From Acanthornis magna (Eukaryota; Chordata; Aves; Passeriformes; Acanthizidae): DNA of 64,000 nt. Positions 23,106 through 35,827 of the stretch are shown one piece after another (the stretch's first letter is position 1; each line of letters starts with the position of its first letter). The notes under the pieces were generated by a model. It was not told the origin of the DNA. It saw only the letters and a list, made by a program, of their open reading frames with translations, and did not search any database. The translations under genes and the position numbers were made by a program. The stretch is taken from positions 16,363,501 through 16,427,500 of the forward strand of contig JAWUZG010000032.1 in assembly GCA_036785705.1 (NCBI GenBank), given 5' to 3'.

Positions 23106-25046
23106 CTGAGGCTATTCTGGTCCATCCACAGGGAAGGTGGACTTAAGTACTCCTGAGACACTGAGAGAAAGCCACTAGGGTTGTTTCAAGCAAACCTAAA
23201 GGGCTGAATCAAACCACCTTGTGTCTCTTGTTTACCAGGATATTCCAGGTCAGCTTGGTGCCATCAAACGTAAAGCAGGCACTGAGGAGTGAAGAAATGA
23301 TCAGCAATTTTGCCAATATATAAACCTTCTAGTTCTAAACGCCCTGGTCTGTGAATGATTTTGTACCCTGATTTGGTGTCAGGTGGTCTCTCAACCACCC
23401 AGGAGAAAAAGCAAGGTGGCATAGGTCCACTTTGGGCTCCCAGTTGCTTATACATATCAAACACCAACCTGCTGCCACTGACTAAACTCTATTCCTAGGA
23501 ATGTGAGTGACTCTATTCCTAGGAAAGCAACTAAGAAAAAAATCAAAAAAATCTCCTTGTGGGTGCAAGCAACGCTTGTGAAGAGTTAATGGAGAGAGCT
23601 GTTTCTGTAAAAAATAAAGAATGAGTTGGGCCTTCAAATCTCCTCAACTATGGAAATGTAAAAATCTCCTCATTTTTCATTTTTTGTATTTATAAGCCTG
23701 TTTTGCTGAACTGCCCTTCTTTTATACAAACACCACAGTACATACCCTTCCTTCCTTTGCTGTCATAAATTATCTTGTGGATATGCTCTGTGAAGTTACT
23801 AACTGTACTTTTGGTATTAATCTTGGCTCTAACTTTTTCTAGACTGTGTCCCCTTGCCAATCCATCTTAGGCAAGAAAGACAGAGCTTTGGTCAGGGCTC
23901 CTCTCCCCTCAGGGGAGCACCACTCCGTAAAATGTCTGTAACAATGCACCTTTTAATGATGCTCTCCTTTTGCTTTTACTGGGCTCATTGCAAGACTTGT
24001 ACTCCATTTTCCTGTAATAACTCAACTGCCACCAGGTTGGTGCTCCTGACAGTTACATCCTTCCCAAGACTTTTCTGACTTGCCCCATCTGGACCAGGGA
24101 GATGCAAAGCGACTGCCGTGCTCTGGGGAAGTGATAAGGGCTCACCTCTTCAGTGACCTGGAGTATTTCCACTGGGGATACGATCGGCAGCAGCTAGCAG
24201 AAGAGCACATGAATTAATGCTCCCTTCAGCTCCCTGGGGAGGTGTTATTCACTCGTTTCCCTGCACATCTTTCTGCAGACCCGAGCACATGTATAGTTTG
24301 CGCCATGTTTACCACCTTAACCTCTTCCTTTAGTGCATTGTATCAAAATAGAGTCAAAGAAAATTCATTCCCCATACTAGATGCTCATACAAATAAGAGA
24401 ACTCTTCAGCTGAGTGATTTCAGATGGCAAAATAATTGCTGTGGCTATATTCAGGATGAATATATGCATGCAGGATGCAGTCAGAACGTTTATGCCCTTT
24501 ACCTCCAAAGCACACAACTCTACACAATAATCTACAAGAACATTTTTGCAGGCTCAGCCAGTGGAAAGAACATAAACACTTGAGCGACCCTCATGTATAT
24601 TTAATCTGGTAGGCGAGGGTGATGGGTGCACACACAGACACAAACACATATGTACCTTCTTCCATTGCCATAAAGTACTTTGGACATATTTTAAGATATT
24701 AGAGACTCTACAAGCACCTCCCTGTCCCTCCACATATCAGAACGGGAGGGGCAGGGAGGAGCAGCATGGTAATGAAAAGGGCCATGTGTGAAAATGTGGT
24801 ACCTGGCATTCTGTTTTATTTTTACAGGTCAATACCTGATTTTGGTAAAACATGTTAGGAGGCCAGTGTGGGCTCAGGCATGCCTATTTCAGAGATGAAG
24901 GCAATGCCTGTGGAGTAGGATGGAATTAAACAGCAGCCACATCAAGAACAGAAACCAGTATTTTGTTGAAAACAGAAAAAAGAAAAACAAAACATCCTTC
25001 TCTGAACAGCAGGACATAGAAATGTGAGAATATCCCTTCCTGGGAA
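23106..25046. other. Noncoding spacer with possible conserved block
   Basis: No gene is supported. A 15-base direct repeat 'ctctattcctaggaa' occurs at 23487-23501 and 23511-23525 (period 24). 24240-24600 is AT-rich, retains a few CpGs ('gtttgcgccatgtttacc', 'gtcagaacgtttatgcc') and has POU/homeobox-like cores, which makes it a conserved-element candidate. The open frame over it (24242-24583) shows no domain. Confidence 0.4.
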
Positions 25047-25160
25047 CCCTTCCCTTCCCTTCCCTTCCCTTCCCTTCCCTTCCCTTCCCTTCCCTTCCCT
25101 TCCCTTCCCTTCCCTTCCCTTCCCTTCCCTCCCCTCCCCTCCCCTCCCCTTCCCTTCCCA
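25047..25160. repeat. (TTCCC)n pentamer array
   Basis: About 22 units of TTCCC, with a CTCCC variant block near the 3' side (about 25131-25148), form a polypyrimidine/polypurine tract. The minus strand reads GGGAA repeatedly, so runs of three or more G are spaced by two A. That meets the usual pattern for G-quadruplex formation. The frames through it (Gly-Arg-Glu-Gly-Lys or Ser-Leu-Pro-Phe-Pro) are repeat artefacts. Confidence 0.97.
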
Positions 25161-28100
25161 GTCCAGGACTCCTGTCATCATCCTGAAAATTCCAGAATCC
25201 ACACGTTTAGCACAAGCAGTCTTTCTCCCCCTCTTTTCCTCTCTCTCCATCACTTTATATAACAATTAATCACCTATATTGCAGGGCATGTTACATCTGA
25301 CATGATGATATTTTATATATTGATAAAGCAGGAAAGACCATATAGATATTCCACCCCTTCCAGTTTCCTTAAATATGAGCTCTCAAAAAAAATCTTGAAA
25401 ACTAAAGTGGTGGGCTGAGACTGTAAGACCACCATGGCTGAAAAAAAGTGCTGTGACTGACAGAAGTCAGGGTCTCCCTTGAGAGGCCCAGGCACCACTG
25501 TTCCCTACTGCACCCTACTAAGTAAGGAAGGTGGTCAGCCATAAGTGAAATCCAGGAACTAAATATTTAGGACAGAGCACCATTCATGTTAGGGACACTG
25601 TGCTATGATCTTGAGATTTTGCCAAAAGAAAAAGATTGAGCCTCTTCCTTTGGACATGGTCAGTGGAGGAATGGCCCTGGTGAGACGACCTTCCCTGGCC
25701 TATTCCCTGGTGACCTTCTCAACCCAGGGTATGTAGAGAAGGGCAATAGTAGTTCCTGACTTGGGAGTGATTAGAATTCTTCTCAAGTTTGATAAACCTT
25801 AGGGCAAAATTTTCCACTAAGAACAGAGGAATGCATGCAAAGCTGGTAGCCTTCAAAACCAGGGGTGTGTATCCCTCCTACCAAGACTCAGTTGGCATCT
25901 GCAGACACAAAGTGCAAATTTTAGGGAAGTGCACCCTAGAAAATCTATGAAAACTGTAATGCACTTTCTCATGCTTGAAGAGCTGAATCCATTGTAAACA
26001 GGGATCAAATTGCTGATATGCAATATTCTTACTTAAGGGAGAAAAAATCCACTCTGACAAGGTAGAGTTGCAATAAATAATAGGTAAAACACATCTCCAG
26101 CTCGAAAAAATTGCAGTCTTCTGGAGGAGGCTGGTGGGTTGGTTTTCTCATCATGCTGTAACCTTCCCTCTCAGTCTGAGACTATTAACTTTTGACAAGG
26201 TGTGAGGCCTGATTTAGACCGATCTGATCTGATGGAGTGACCTATTTCTATTAGCCGCTCCCTTGCTCCTCCTGCTGCTCACCTCTCTGACGGCCACTCT
26301 GGCTAACTCCCACAGCTCTGCTAGCAGATTTTATTTCAGCTCTTGGAAGAGTAACCATAATGATGAGAACTGGACATAGTTTTTCAGCTCACAGGAATTT
26401 TTAAAGCCATTTCTCCTGTCTCACACACCTCACAGGAAACTCTTACACAATCCCTTTTTCTTTCTTCATTTAATCTTATCACTCCCAGTGTAGCAGAAAT
26501 GCCCCTCAAACATTTAAAACAATCCAGCTGCACTCTAGCCCACATTTCTTGACACTTTTTCTCACTTCCCTCCACCTGATGCCAGCTGAAGGTCACTTCT
26601 CCTGTGGAATCCCCATCCTGGGAACATGGAGGAAGCAGAGTGGGATGTCTTCACTCTTGACTACAGAAGTCTGCACGTATCTGGGTAAGTCTTTCTGTAG
26701 AATGACTATGCAGCATCCTGTCAGGCTGTGAACTTGCCAGGATCTGTCCATTCTTGGACTTCTCTTATGACTCACTGTGAGAAACAAGCCAAAAGCTCCA
26801 GAACTAGGGGGATTTTGCAAATTGCTTTTTTTTTCTTTTTCCTTGGGATTAATCTTCTTCTTTTATTTGTTTGTCGGTGGGGGTTTTTTTTGTCTGCACT
26901 CGGCAAGCTATTGCCCTTTTCAAACTGCTTGACAGAACACTGCTTCATGACACAATGTCGACAAGCAAAATATTGAATGGTTAAATGCTACTTTCTAAAA
27001 CAATATGGGACAGCTTACCACCAGGAAATGGACCATGGCCAGAGACACCGGGAGAAAAACCACCACCACCTCAAGTCAATGCTGGCACTTGATATAACAT
27101 CAGGACTTAGGGTTCTAATTGTCTTAAACCAGGACTTTGTGACCTAAGAGATATAATGAAAAGGTTTAGATTTTTTACAGCTAGTCTTTATACCAGGACA
27201 AGCTGAAAGAGCTTTGAATTTTGCTATTGATTCTGACCTAAAGTGATATTGATATGAATTTTAAATGCTGCATGTAGATAAAGAGGATGCAATGATCAGT
27301 TCAAATATAGTCTATTAGTGCTTGTTCAGGCAATTTTGTATTGTATAACATGATAAAAATTGGACAAGACCTTATTTGGTTTCTGTGTGTGAGGCTTTAT
27401 CAGGTATGTGCTTTTTATGTTCTCATGCCTAATCAATACATCCTGGTTTTCTGGATGGGTCCCAGAGTCACTGCCTAAGGACTGATGGAGCTTAAATGCT
27501 GGGACTTTACTTCATAGTGCTGTTTTCCCTTCCATTTCTGCATAATCATTGTCATTCTGGAGAGATTAGGTATTGTATATTGAGGAGCATATTCACCAGG
27601 CCTTTTGTGTTTGCCTTCATCATGATAATAGCAAAAGTACTGGTGGTAGCAATAATATAAACAGTAATAAAAATATAAATGTTTGTCCTGAATAGCACCC
27701 TATTGTGTTTGTGTTCTAATCTTTGTAAATGCTGATCATCTTTTGTCTTCCTAGAGCTAGGAGATGCTTTACTGTTTCAAGTTTTTCTGCACAGAAACTC
27801 CTTTCAAGGTTGAGGCATTGTTGGAAGCTAACAACAGTGGCTTTGAAATGTATCATTTAAGCTGGAGAGTGACAAACACCCTACCCTACTCCTGGGAGAG
27901 TAGCTGTGCTTTCACTTAATGAGGTAGCTGAAGACATCTCTGGTCCTTTTCCCACTTTGAGCCCAAATGCCAGAGGCAAAAGGGTGAGCTTTCCTTGCAT
28001 GTGTGCAAAGATTTCAAGCTCTGTGTCCCTATGCACTTGCAGCTGTTGTCACCTTTCTGGAAAGGTCATTTTGACTTGCATAGTTATTAAATCCTGTCTC

Positions 28101-30399
28101 CTTTGTTCTACCCAGATCAATCCTAGGCCAATGCATTGAGGAAGCGATGTCTGATTCTTTGTAAAATGGAGCATGATGGCAAATATTGTTGGCAGGCAAA
28201 GGCAATTTAAGCTTGACTGTATTCTGCTTCCTTTTGAGAGCATGGCATCTCTTGGTGGCAGGGTAGCTGGGTCTCTGTGACCATCATGTCTGTTAGTGCC
28301 ACGCAGAGCAGCAAAGAAAGAGTACAGCTCTATGATAACTACCTGGTTCAGTGGCACTGAACAGATGCAGACAGAGAAGTATCCTTTAGAGATTTTTGCA
28401 TGCATGGTAGCCAGAAACTCTCCATCTACCCCAAAAGATGACTTGACTTGAAAAGCTCATTTGCTTCATAACCATGGCTGTGTCTTCTGCACTACTTTCT
28501 TTACAATACACACTTCACAAAGGCTCCTGAAAAGAAAGTCTATGTCGCACCTCTGTATGTTATATTCAGAGCACATGCTCAAAGAGCATAAAGTCTTCTT
28601 CGTGCAGCACTTGGATAATGAGTACACCCAAAATTCTAAATACAGGGTAGATGTCACATGCACATGGAAGAATTCATCCATGAGTTACATTACAGATTTA
28701 TGATGCACAACTCATTAGGTTTTGTTATCTGATTCACCAAGTTTTCAATGAAGACAGATTGCCAGACAGGAAAAGAGGCAAAGAGAATCCAGTCAATTTA
28801 TTCTGAAGGATCCATTCTTTCCATAGGACATTGTTTTGGGAGAAGTTTGCTTTAAATCAGGGCGTATGCAATTGGTTTATACCACGGTTTGATTTGATGG
28901 TACTTGGTTGTCCTTATCAAATGGCATTTATTTCATCAAAGCAAAGGAAACAGAAACTTGACCAGAAATTGGAAGCCTTGCTCATTAATCTAATGAGAGC
29001 TGTTTTTAGTTCCCATTTCACTTTCATGCCTGTTGGGGACGGGAAGGCTGCTCGTTTTATCATTGTTGTCCATACAGCTATCCCGCACTGCAGAATCCAT
29101 GATGACTGCATTTTCGAAAGAGTGTCTCCCCAGGGACTGTAATTATTCATCTTTCAGGAGACACAAGATCTATAATACACAAGTGCTGCAGACAAGAACT
29201 AGTTTACAGGTTTATCTCATGACTGAAAGTATAATCCATCTTTCCTGGCATGATTTAGGAGGTGCTGCATAAGAAAAGAAAGAAAGTGGGTCAACCCCAT
29301 TTCAACTTGTATTCCCCTGCTCACATAGGTCTTATTCTTTTAATTTCTCATTGAAGAGAATTAACGCTTGAGTGGGCAGAAGAAATGGGCCCTATTTCCT
29401 GTATCCTGTAACACACCCTGTAGCCATTAGGGTTGTGCCTGCACTAGGTTTGGACTCCCTGAGAGCTTTCTTGCCCCAGCAGCGACCCAGCCTGGCATCC
29501 TCTCTGTTATGAAAAGCAGAACAAGGAAGCCCTGTTTCTGGTGGAGATAGTGGCTAGGGATCTGGAAACCTTGACATCTTCATGAGGCAAGAACCAAGCT
29601 ATTAATAGAGAACTTGAGTGTATTAATGGAATTTTCCTAATGTTTACATGGCAGGTCTAACCCTCTGAACAGGAATTCCAGAATTTCCCATGTTTCCTCT
29701 AATGAATAATACCTTAAGATATTTTCTTGTGTCTCATCCTTCCTCTTTTGCTAACAAGTCAGTCATTTCCCACTATCACCACAGAATAGCCCTGTAGCTA
29801 TCACTACAACTCCATTCCCAGGAAAGTTTATTCTGAAGACGGGACTTCAGGTAGTTTAAGCTTCTTGGAACACAATTTAGCATCTAAAAACACTGAAGAC
29901 ACAACACTGCCATATGTCCATGCATCTGTTTGGAAGTCCAGGTTGGGTGTTCAAAAGAGAACCTGAATAGAAAGGGCTCCAAACTGAGAATTCATCTGCA
30001 TAATAATACGTCATGTGTGACCATGTTGCCTCCTTAGCACTTATTTTTTCACCTTCATCCCTACATATTTCTAATTTTCATGTATGCTAAAATCCCCATT
30101 GGAAACAACCCTTTCCTCTGTGTTTGTTCTCCCCACACCCTACAATAACCATCTGTTATTCCTAAAGGGTAAACATAGCTTGTCTTTTTCATTGCGACAT
30201 AAAATGTTATTCAACAGCTCTAAAATATTTGCATTTTCCATAAAAACCTTGGCCAAATCTACTTTCTGTGGTCTAACCAGAGCCTTGCCTGCTCAGAGGG
30301 CACCAAGTACTAAAAAACCTGCTAAAGGATTGTTAACAGAGAGAGCACAGGGTCTCTCGTATTGGGTATGTTAGGAAGCAGGCTTCAGTCCTGGGTGTT
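25161..30399. other. Unique-looking noncoding sequence
   Basis: I find no exon or recognisable transposon in 5.2 kb. Frames at 25313-25498, 26384-26820, 27906-28405 and 28831-29272 overlap on opposite strands and lack motifs. A GATCTGATCTGAT micro-repeat lies at about 26221-26233. 28830-29160 keeps a few CpGs ('ggacgggaaggctgctcg', 'attttcgaaag') and may be conserved. Confidence 0.5.
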
Positions 30400-33300
30400 C
30401 ACATTGCAAAGTATTTCAAATACCAGAGTAAGACAGGAACAGCTAAACTGTGCTCCAGACATCTAAATTTAAGGATTTACGTTTCTTCTGATGCAGTGGA
30501 TGACATTATCGATTCCGAAAGCAACAGAAGGAGCGTACCGCTCTGCCTTGCTTTTGCCATTAGAGATTAAATCATCTCTGCTGGGTCTTTGCAGATAAAA
30601 AACCCAAAAAACTCTTAACAAACCAATTCAAAATTCAGCAGCCTTCTTAAAAGGCCTAAATCCAAAAACCTCAATTTTAGCTGTGGTTTGTAAATACCCC
30701 TAAAATATAGTAAGATGGGTGGAAACCCTAAATCTAGGGTTCTTTGAACATATAAATCCAAATATCATTGTTGCTAATTGAGGCTATCTCTGATTTGGAA
30801 CCTTCTCCCTATTTAAAGGCATTCCAGGCAGACAATGCTGGTATATCAAGCCACCAGTTGTTTGTCAGGCAGAATAACTGATTTTCGTAAGGAGCTGTCC
30901 TTTGAAATCAATATCATGACCTGGCCAATATTTAGGAAAAACAACCTCATCTCTAATATTTATACTCATTCGATTATTACCATCTGAAGTGAACTAAGTT
31001 AAAAATAAGTCTTATTTATTTTTTACCATTTCTCATCAGTGAGTGAGCTGGCTGATTTATATGGTCATTGATATCATCATAGTGTCTAGGAGAACTGCTT
31101 ACAATTACCTCAACTTTCCTGGCTCGTGTATTGCTGTGCAGACACTGGGAAGTTGCAGACACTGCAAGGAAACAATCATAGGCAAAAAAAATCCCAATAA
31201 ATTAATTGGATAATTTTCATAAGTCTCAAGTCTCGCAACACAAATAACCCACAACTAAATGAAATTTTGGGCTTCACCTACTCAGACCATGTCCATTAAT
31301 CAATATAGTTCTTCCAAAACCTTACTCATTTACTTATTGCAAAAGCCTTTTAGGTTTTCAGCTCACCTTCATTTTTATGCAATTTTAGGATGATAAACTG
31401 CAGCAGGAATTGATTTGTCTGGACTTTGCTAATTCTCTGTATCTGCCTCCCATGTTACTATAGTTTCTCCCTGACACCTGCCTGTCTTTGACATTTTTCT
31501 GGGAAGCTGACCACTGTGCTTCAATTTATTAAGCCCTCCACATGAAGATATCAATTGCCTCCTGGCAACAGGAGCATTCATTATATGTCTTTGGGGGACA
31601 GGCATTTTCAAGAAAATTTTCTGAGTGAGGGACGCCACTTGCTGTTAGCTCTTTAGAAAGGAGGACACTTTCACCCTTTCTTTCATCAAAATTATTCAAA
31701 GGCAGAAATACTGACATTTCTGTCAAAATGCTCACTCGCCAAGAGGTGAAGAAACAGTTTTAGAAATGACATGTACAACAGTTGTGCCCTGGCTTTTCAC
31801 AGCAAAAAACGTCTCTTGAAGGGGAAAAGCATATATACATGACTCTGTGCCTCTGATATTCGGTGGGTTTGGCTGTGAGATTTGTTTGAAGCCCTGATGC
31901 AGCCCAGACTCCCAGACCCCAAGGGCATGCTCGCTGGTTTCTGCATTCTATCACTTATTTGCCTAAATGAAAAGAGCAAACTTAGTCTTACCAATGATTT
32001 TTAACAACTGAATTGAGGTATTTGGGATATTATTAGAGGACTAGACACTAATGCATAGACACACGTGCTCTTGATGCAAATCAGTTAGTGACAAGAGGGT
32101 CCAATCATTGCAGGGCCCAACAAATGCATTCAGATGACTGTAAATTATAAAACATAGTTTAAAAAAATAATATACGTTGTAAAATTGACTCTAACAGGAC
32201 ACCTCTATTTCTTGGCACCAGGACACAGAATGAGGAATTGAAGAACAGAAAGGAGACAGAAGGTCAGTAACAAGACAAAATGATGTTACATTGCATCTGG
32301 AGAACTTGTAATCCAGATTTTGAGTCATAGAAAAGCTTAAACATAAAGAGAGAAAACTGAGACAGAAAATGCCCCAGCAGACATTAACTTGTGAAGCCAC
32401 AAGACTGCTTGTGCCAACACTCCAGGTCCCACTCCTTTAGAACCCTTTGCACACCAAACCTAACTCACAGCTGCCTCCATTGTCCCATTACTGCCCTGAT
32501 CCCCAGGATATCTGGCAAAGATCAGATCCTTGTCTGTGCAGGGTGTTGGTCAGATGCTGGTTTCCCCACTCCTGTGCAGCTTGCAATCAAATTTAAAGAG
32601 AAATCAAGGTTGTTGTAATGAACAATACTGGGGAGACAACAAAGGTAAATTTTAACAAACCCATGTTTTTAGAGCCCAATGCCAAAAGCTGGGCATAGCA
32701 TAGTATGTTCCTACAGCATTGAGCAGGATGGTGTCTGGGATAAGGACAGGATATTCTGCTAAGGAAGTTGTGAGAGAGGCTTGTCCTGGCTGTCAGGTGA
32801 GGCGAAATCCCTGTAGAAGCAACAGGAAGGAAACTTTTTTTATTTGGTAGCAATGCAGCATGGCAGAGACCGTGAGCACAGAGTGGGCAGCACCACAGGG
32901 CAGATGAAGAAATGTCTGGGTGGACAACAAGGACTGCCTGCAGCAAGAAGCAAAGGTTTGGGCTTGCAGAAGAAAGGAGACTTTCCTAAGAATCTAGAGA
33001 TGACCATAAGGAATTCATAGATCTTGAGAAAAAACTAAAAGCTGCTGGGCAGAGTGAAGAGTGAGGACCCTTCTATTAATCAATTTTGCTTTCAAGCCTT
33101 TTATTCAATTTGTCTCACTCATCAGTATCTTGGTTTGTTCCACTGCTCTTTTCTTGTGGTGGTTCAACTAGTTTTAGCAAGTTGTTTTATTCATTTGTGC
33201 ATATCTGTGTAATAAAGCACGGGTTTGGATCTTGGACACCTTTCTTCTCTATTAATATGCTTGCTTAAAAGAAAATGAGAGGTGGGTCCTTCTGAAAGTG

Positions 33301-35379
33301 TCAGCTATTTTTTGGGGCCAACCCAATGATACAAATGATAGAAACAAAAGCAAAACCAAATCAAACTGACTTTGCAAGGCTGTACATCAAAGAGCACAGA
33401 GTAACAGATGAGTAAAGCTTTTCAGCAACTTGCCACTATGAATTAACTTAGTAATATACCAAATCTAGAAATACCTGCCATTTCACAGGCTGTTGGATCT
33501 GCTTTAAACAGCAAATAACTGGGAAAAAAATGTAAGATGGGATCAGGTGTCCATTCACGCATTCTTGGAAGGGATCTGTCCACGGGTATTAAGTCAAAGG
33601 CCATAAGTGTGATGGTACTGTGAAAGTGATTTCTTAAGACAAAATATGGGCTTAGATACCTTGCTGACCACCCATTTGTGGTTAAGTGAAAGGACATATA
33701 TCACTGGAAAATATTAATAGCTAGTCTTCAGGGAAAAACAGTGGAATACAGTCAGCATTAATCACATCCCTGACTCTATCTCAGAAGCCAAGAAGAGGTC
33801 ATTTTTTTCCCATCAGGAACATCTTGGTACTTAAAAGAAAAAAATGCATTCACACTTAAAGGTTTCTGTGGTGTAACCATAGAGATGTGTTAATGTAATA
33901 ATCACACACAGCCATGTAGGGGCTTGTGCTGTTTTGTGCAAAGGGAGTTAGCAAAGTCCAACCTTTCCGTACACAAATGCACCCTCTTATAAGTAAAGAG
34001 AAGGAAATATGTAAGTTTTACAAAAGCAAAGGTTATATTAAAATTTAATAAAATTAGTTCACCTAATTATTTTCTTTGTGGTCTAAAATAGTGACAGAAT
34101 CTCCACATGGTGCAAATCAGTGGACCCAGGGCAGCTCCAGGGATTTGCTCCTGCTAAGAAATGAGTCCATCACTTCCTCAAGGCTCTGACATTTTGAGGA
34201 CTGTGTTACAATACAGAACAGCAATTCTGAAATGCCAGAGCAATCCCACTTTACCACCACATGATCCTGCTGAATAAAATAACAAAGCTCAGTTTTTCTG
34301 TGCAGTGTACATTTCAGCATGCAAGTTTATTTTTCTGCAATGATAGTTTTCTTCCTCCTCTAATTTTGCCAGGAATTATTATGGGCCTGCATACTCCTCA
34401 GGTGATACTGGCTCAGAAAACTGATTTGTTACAGCTTCTGGACAGAACCAAAATTCATTACACTAATCAGGTTCTTCGGTAATTCTGTAGAGTACTGCTC
34501 TCAGGTGTGGTGCGGCACCACAAACACAAATATTCTTAGTGTCCAGTAGCTTTATAATCTGGTGAGATATCTTAAGGGACAGTTTCTCTGCTGATGTGTG
34601 CACATGTACTGTTAACATTACACTGAGCCATACTGAACAGGCATAGCAAAACCCACCAGAATGTGCTATTTTCATATTAGTAAGAAGTAAACCCACCTCT
34701 GTGGGAATTCATCCCCAGCACAGTACAGAGACATCTGGTAGTTAATAGCAAAGCCACAAATCATCTCTAAACTCACCTAAACAAAGCCACAGATGATCCA
34801 ATTTATTGCTGGTGACAGTCCAGCTTTGAGTTGCTGTAGGTAGCCCCTAGCAGCCCTCTAGCCATTAACAGGGAAAAAAACATTCCTTCTGGACTTGAAA
34901 TGAATGGAGGGTATTTGGGAAGAGGGGTGGGAGAGAAGCTTAAGATTTTAAAAATTACACAAACATTTCCAATTTGACCAGGAATTTTTCTCCTTTAATA
35001 CTGAAAACATGTTTCATTTTCAGCTTGCTCATGCATTTAAAAGCATTATTTCTCTAAAAAGTGAGAAGATAATTGCCTGCCTGAGAATGGAAATGTATTG
35101 TGATACCTTTAGCTGGTTTCCATTCCACACATCCATAATATTCCTTTGAGTTTGCGATTGCTGATATACACGACGTACCATACAAAATGTTATCTTGTTT
35201 TTGTGCTGCTGGAAGGGTTGTTAGCTGTTTCTTTCCTGAACTCTGGCACCACAATATACATACTGCACTCACTGGCAGGCAGTTTTCTGACTGCTTCCAT
35301 CTCACAGTAGCACTATTGGCTTATATCTGTATTTCAGCACTGCACAGACATGCACGGATGAGTACTGAGCTCTGTGTCA
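30400..35379. other. Unique-looking noncoding sequence
   Basis: No gene or clear repeat is seen in about 5 kb. 30480-31160 is AT-rich with GATATCAT and ATTA cores and few repeats, resembling regulatory desert DNA. The longest frame (32593-32946, minus, 117 codons) has no domain. The rest is ordinary AT-rich sequence. Confidence 0.5.
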
Positions 35380-35827
35380 GTCCTGTCCAGCAAGGGGCAA
35401 CAAGGCTAGCGAGAGGTCTAGAAAACATGTCCTGTGAGGAACAGCTGAGGGAGCTGGGCTTGTTCAGTTTCAAGTAGAAGAGGCTCAGGGGGAACCTCAT
35501 TGCTCTCTGCAACTCCCTGAAAAGTTTTTGGAGCTGGTCCCTTCTGCCATGCCTGCAGTGACAGAACTAGAGAGAACGGCCTTAAACTGAGACAGGGGAC
35601 GTTCAGATTAGACATTAGAAAAATATTTTTCACTGTTCAGGTGGTCAAGAGTTGAAATAGATTTCCCAGGGAGGTGGTGGAGTCACCATCCCTGGAGGTG
35701 TTCAAGAGGCATCTGGATCTGGCGCTGGGTGATGCGGTTTGGGGTTACAGTGGTAGTGCCAGGCGGATGGTTGGACCAGACAATCCTAAAGGTCTCTTCC
35801 AACCTTGATGATTCTATGATTCTGTGT
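35380..35827 (+). mobile_element. CR1 LINE 3' fragment
   Basis: The segment opens with the C-terminal part of CR1 ORF2, 'RLARGLENMSCEEQLRELG' and 'LFSFK'. A stop and frameshifts follow. The 3' end includes 'gtggtggagtcaccatccct', 'ggaggtgttcaagaggcatc' and 'tcctaaaggtctcttccaac', and closes with GATTCTATGATTCTGTG at about 35810-35826. It is 5'-truncated, as most CR1 copies are, and it retains neither endonuclease nor catalytic residues. Sequence resumes as unrelated DNA directly after the octamer tail. Confidence 0.92.

Noticed and set aside
23487..23525. 15-base direct repeat as target-site duplication of a mobile element
   Set aside because: Only nine bases separate the copies, too few for any insertion. 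It is a simple local duplication.
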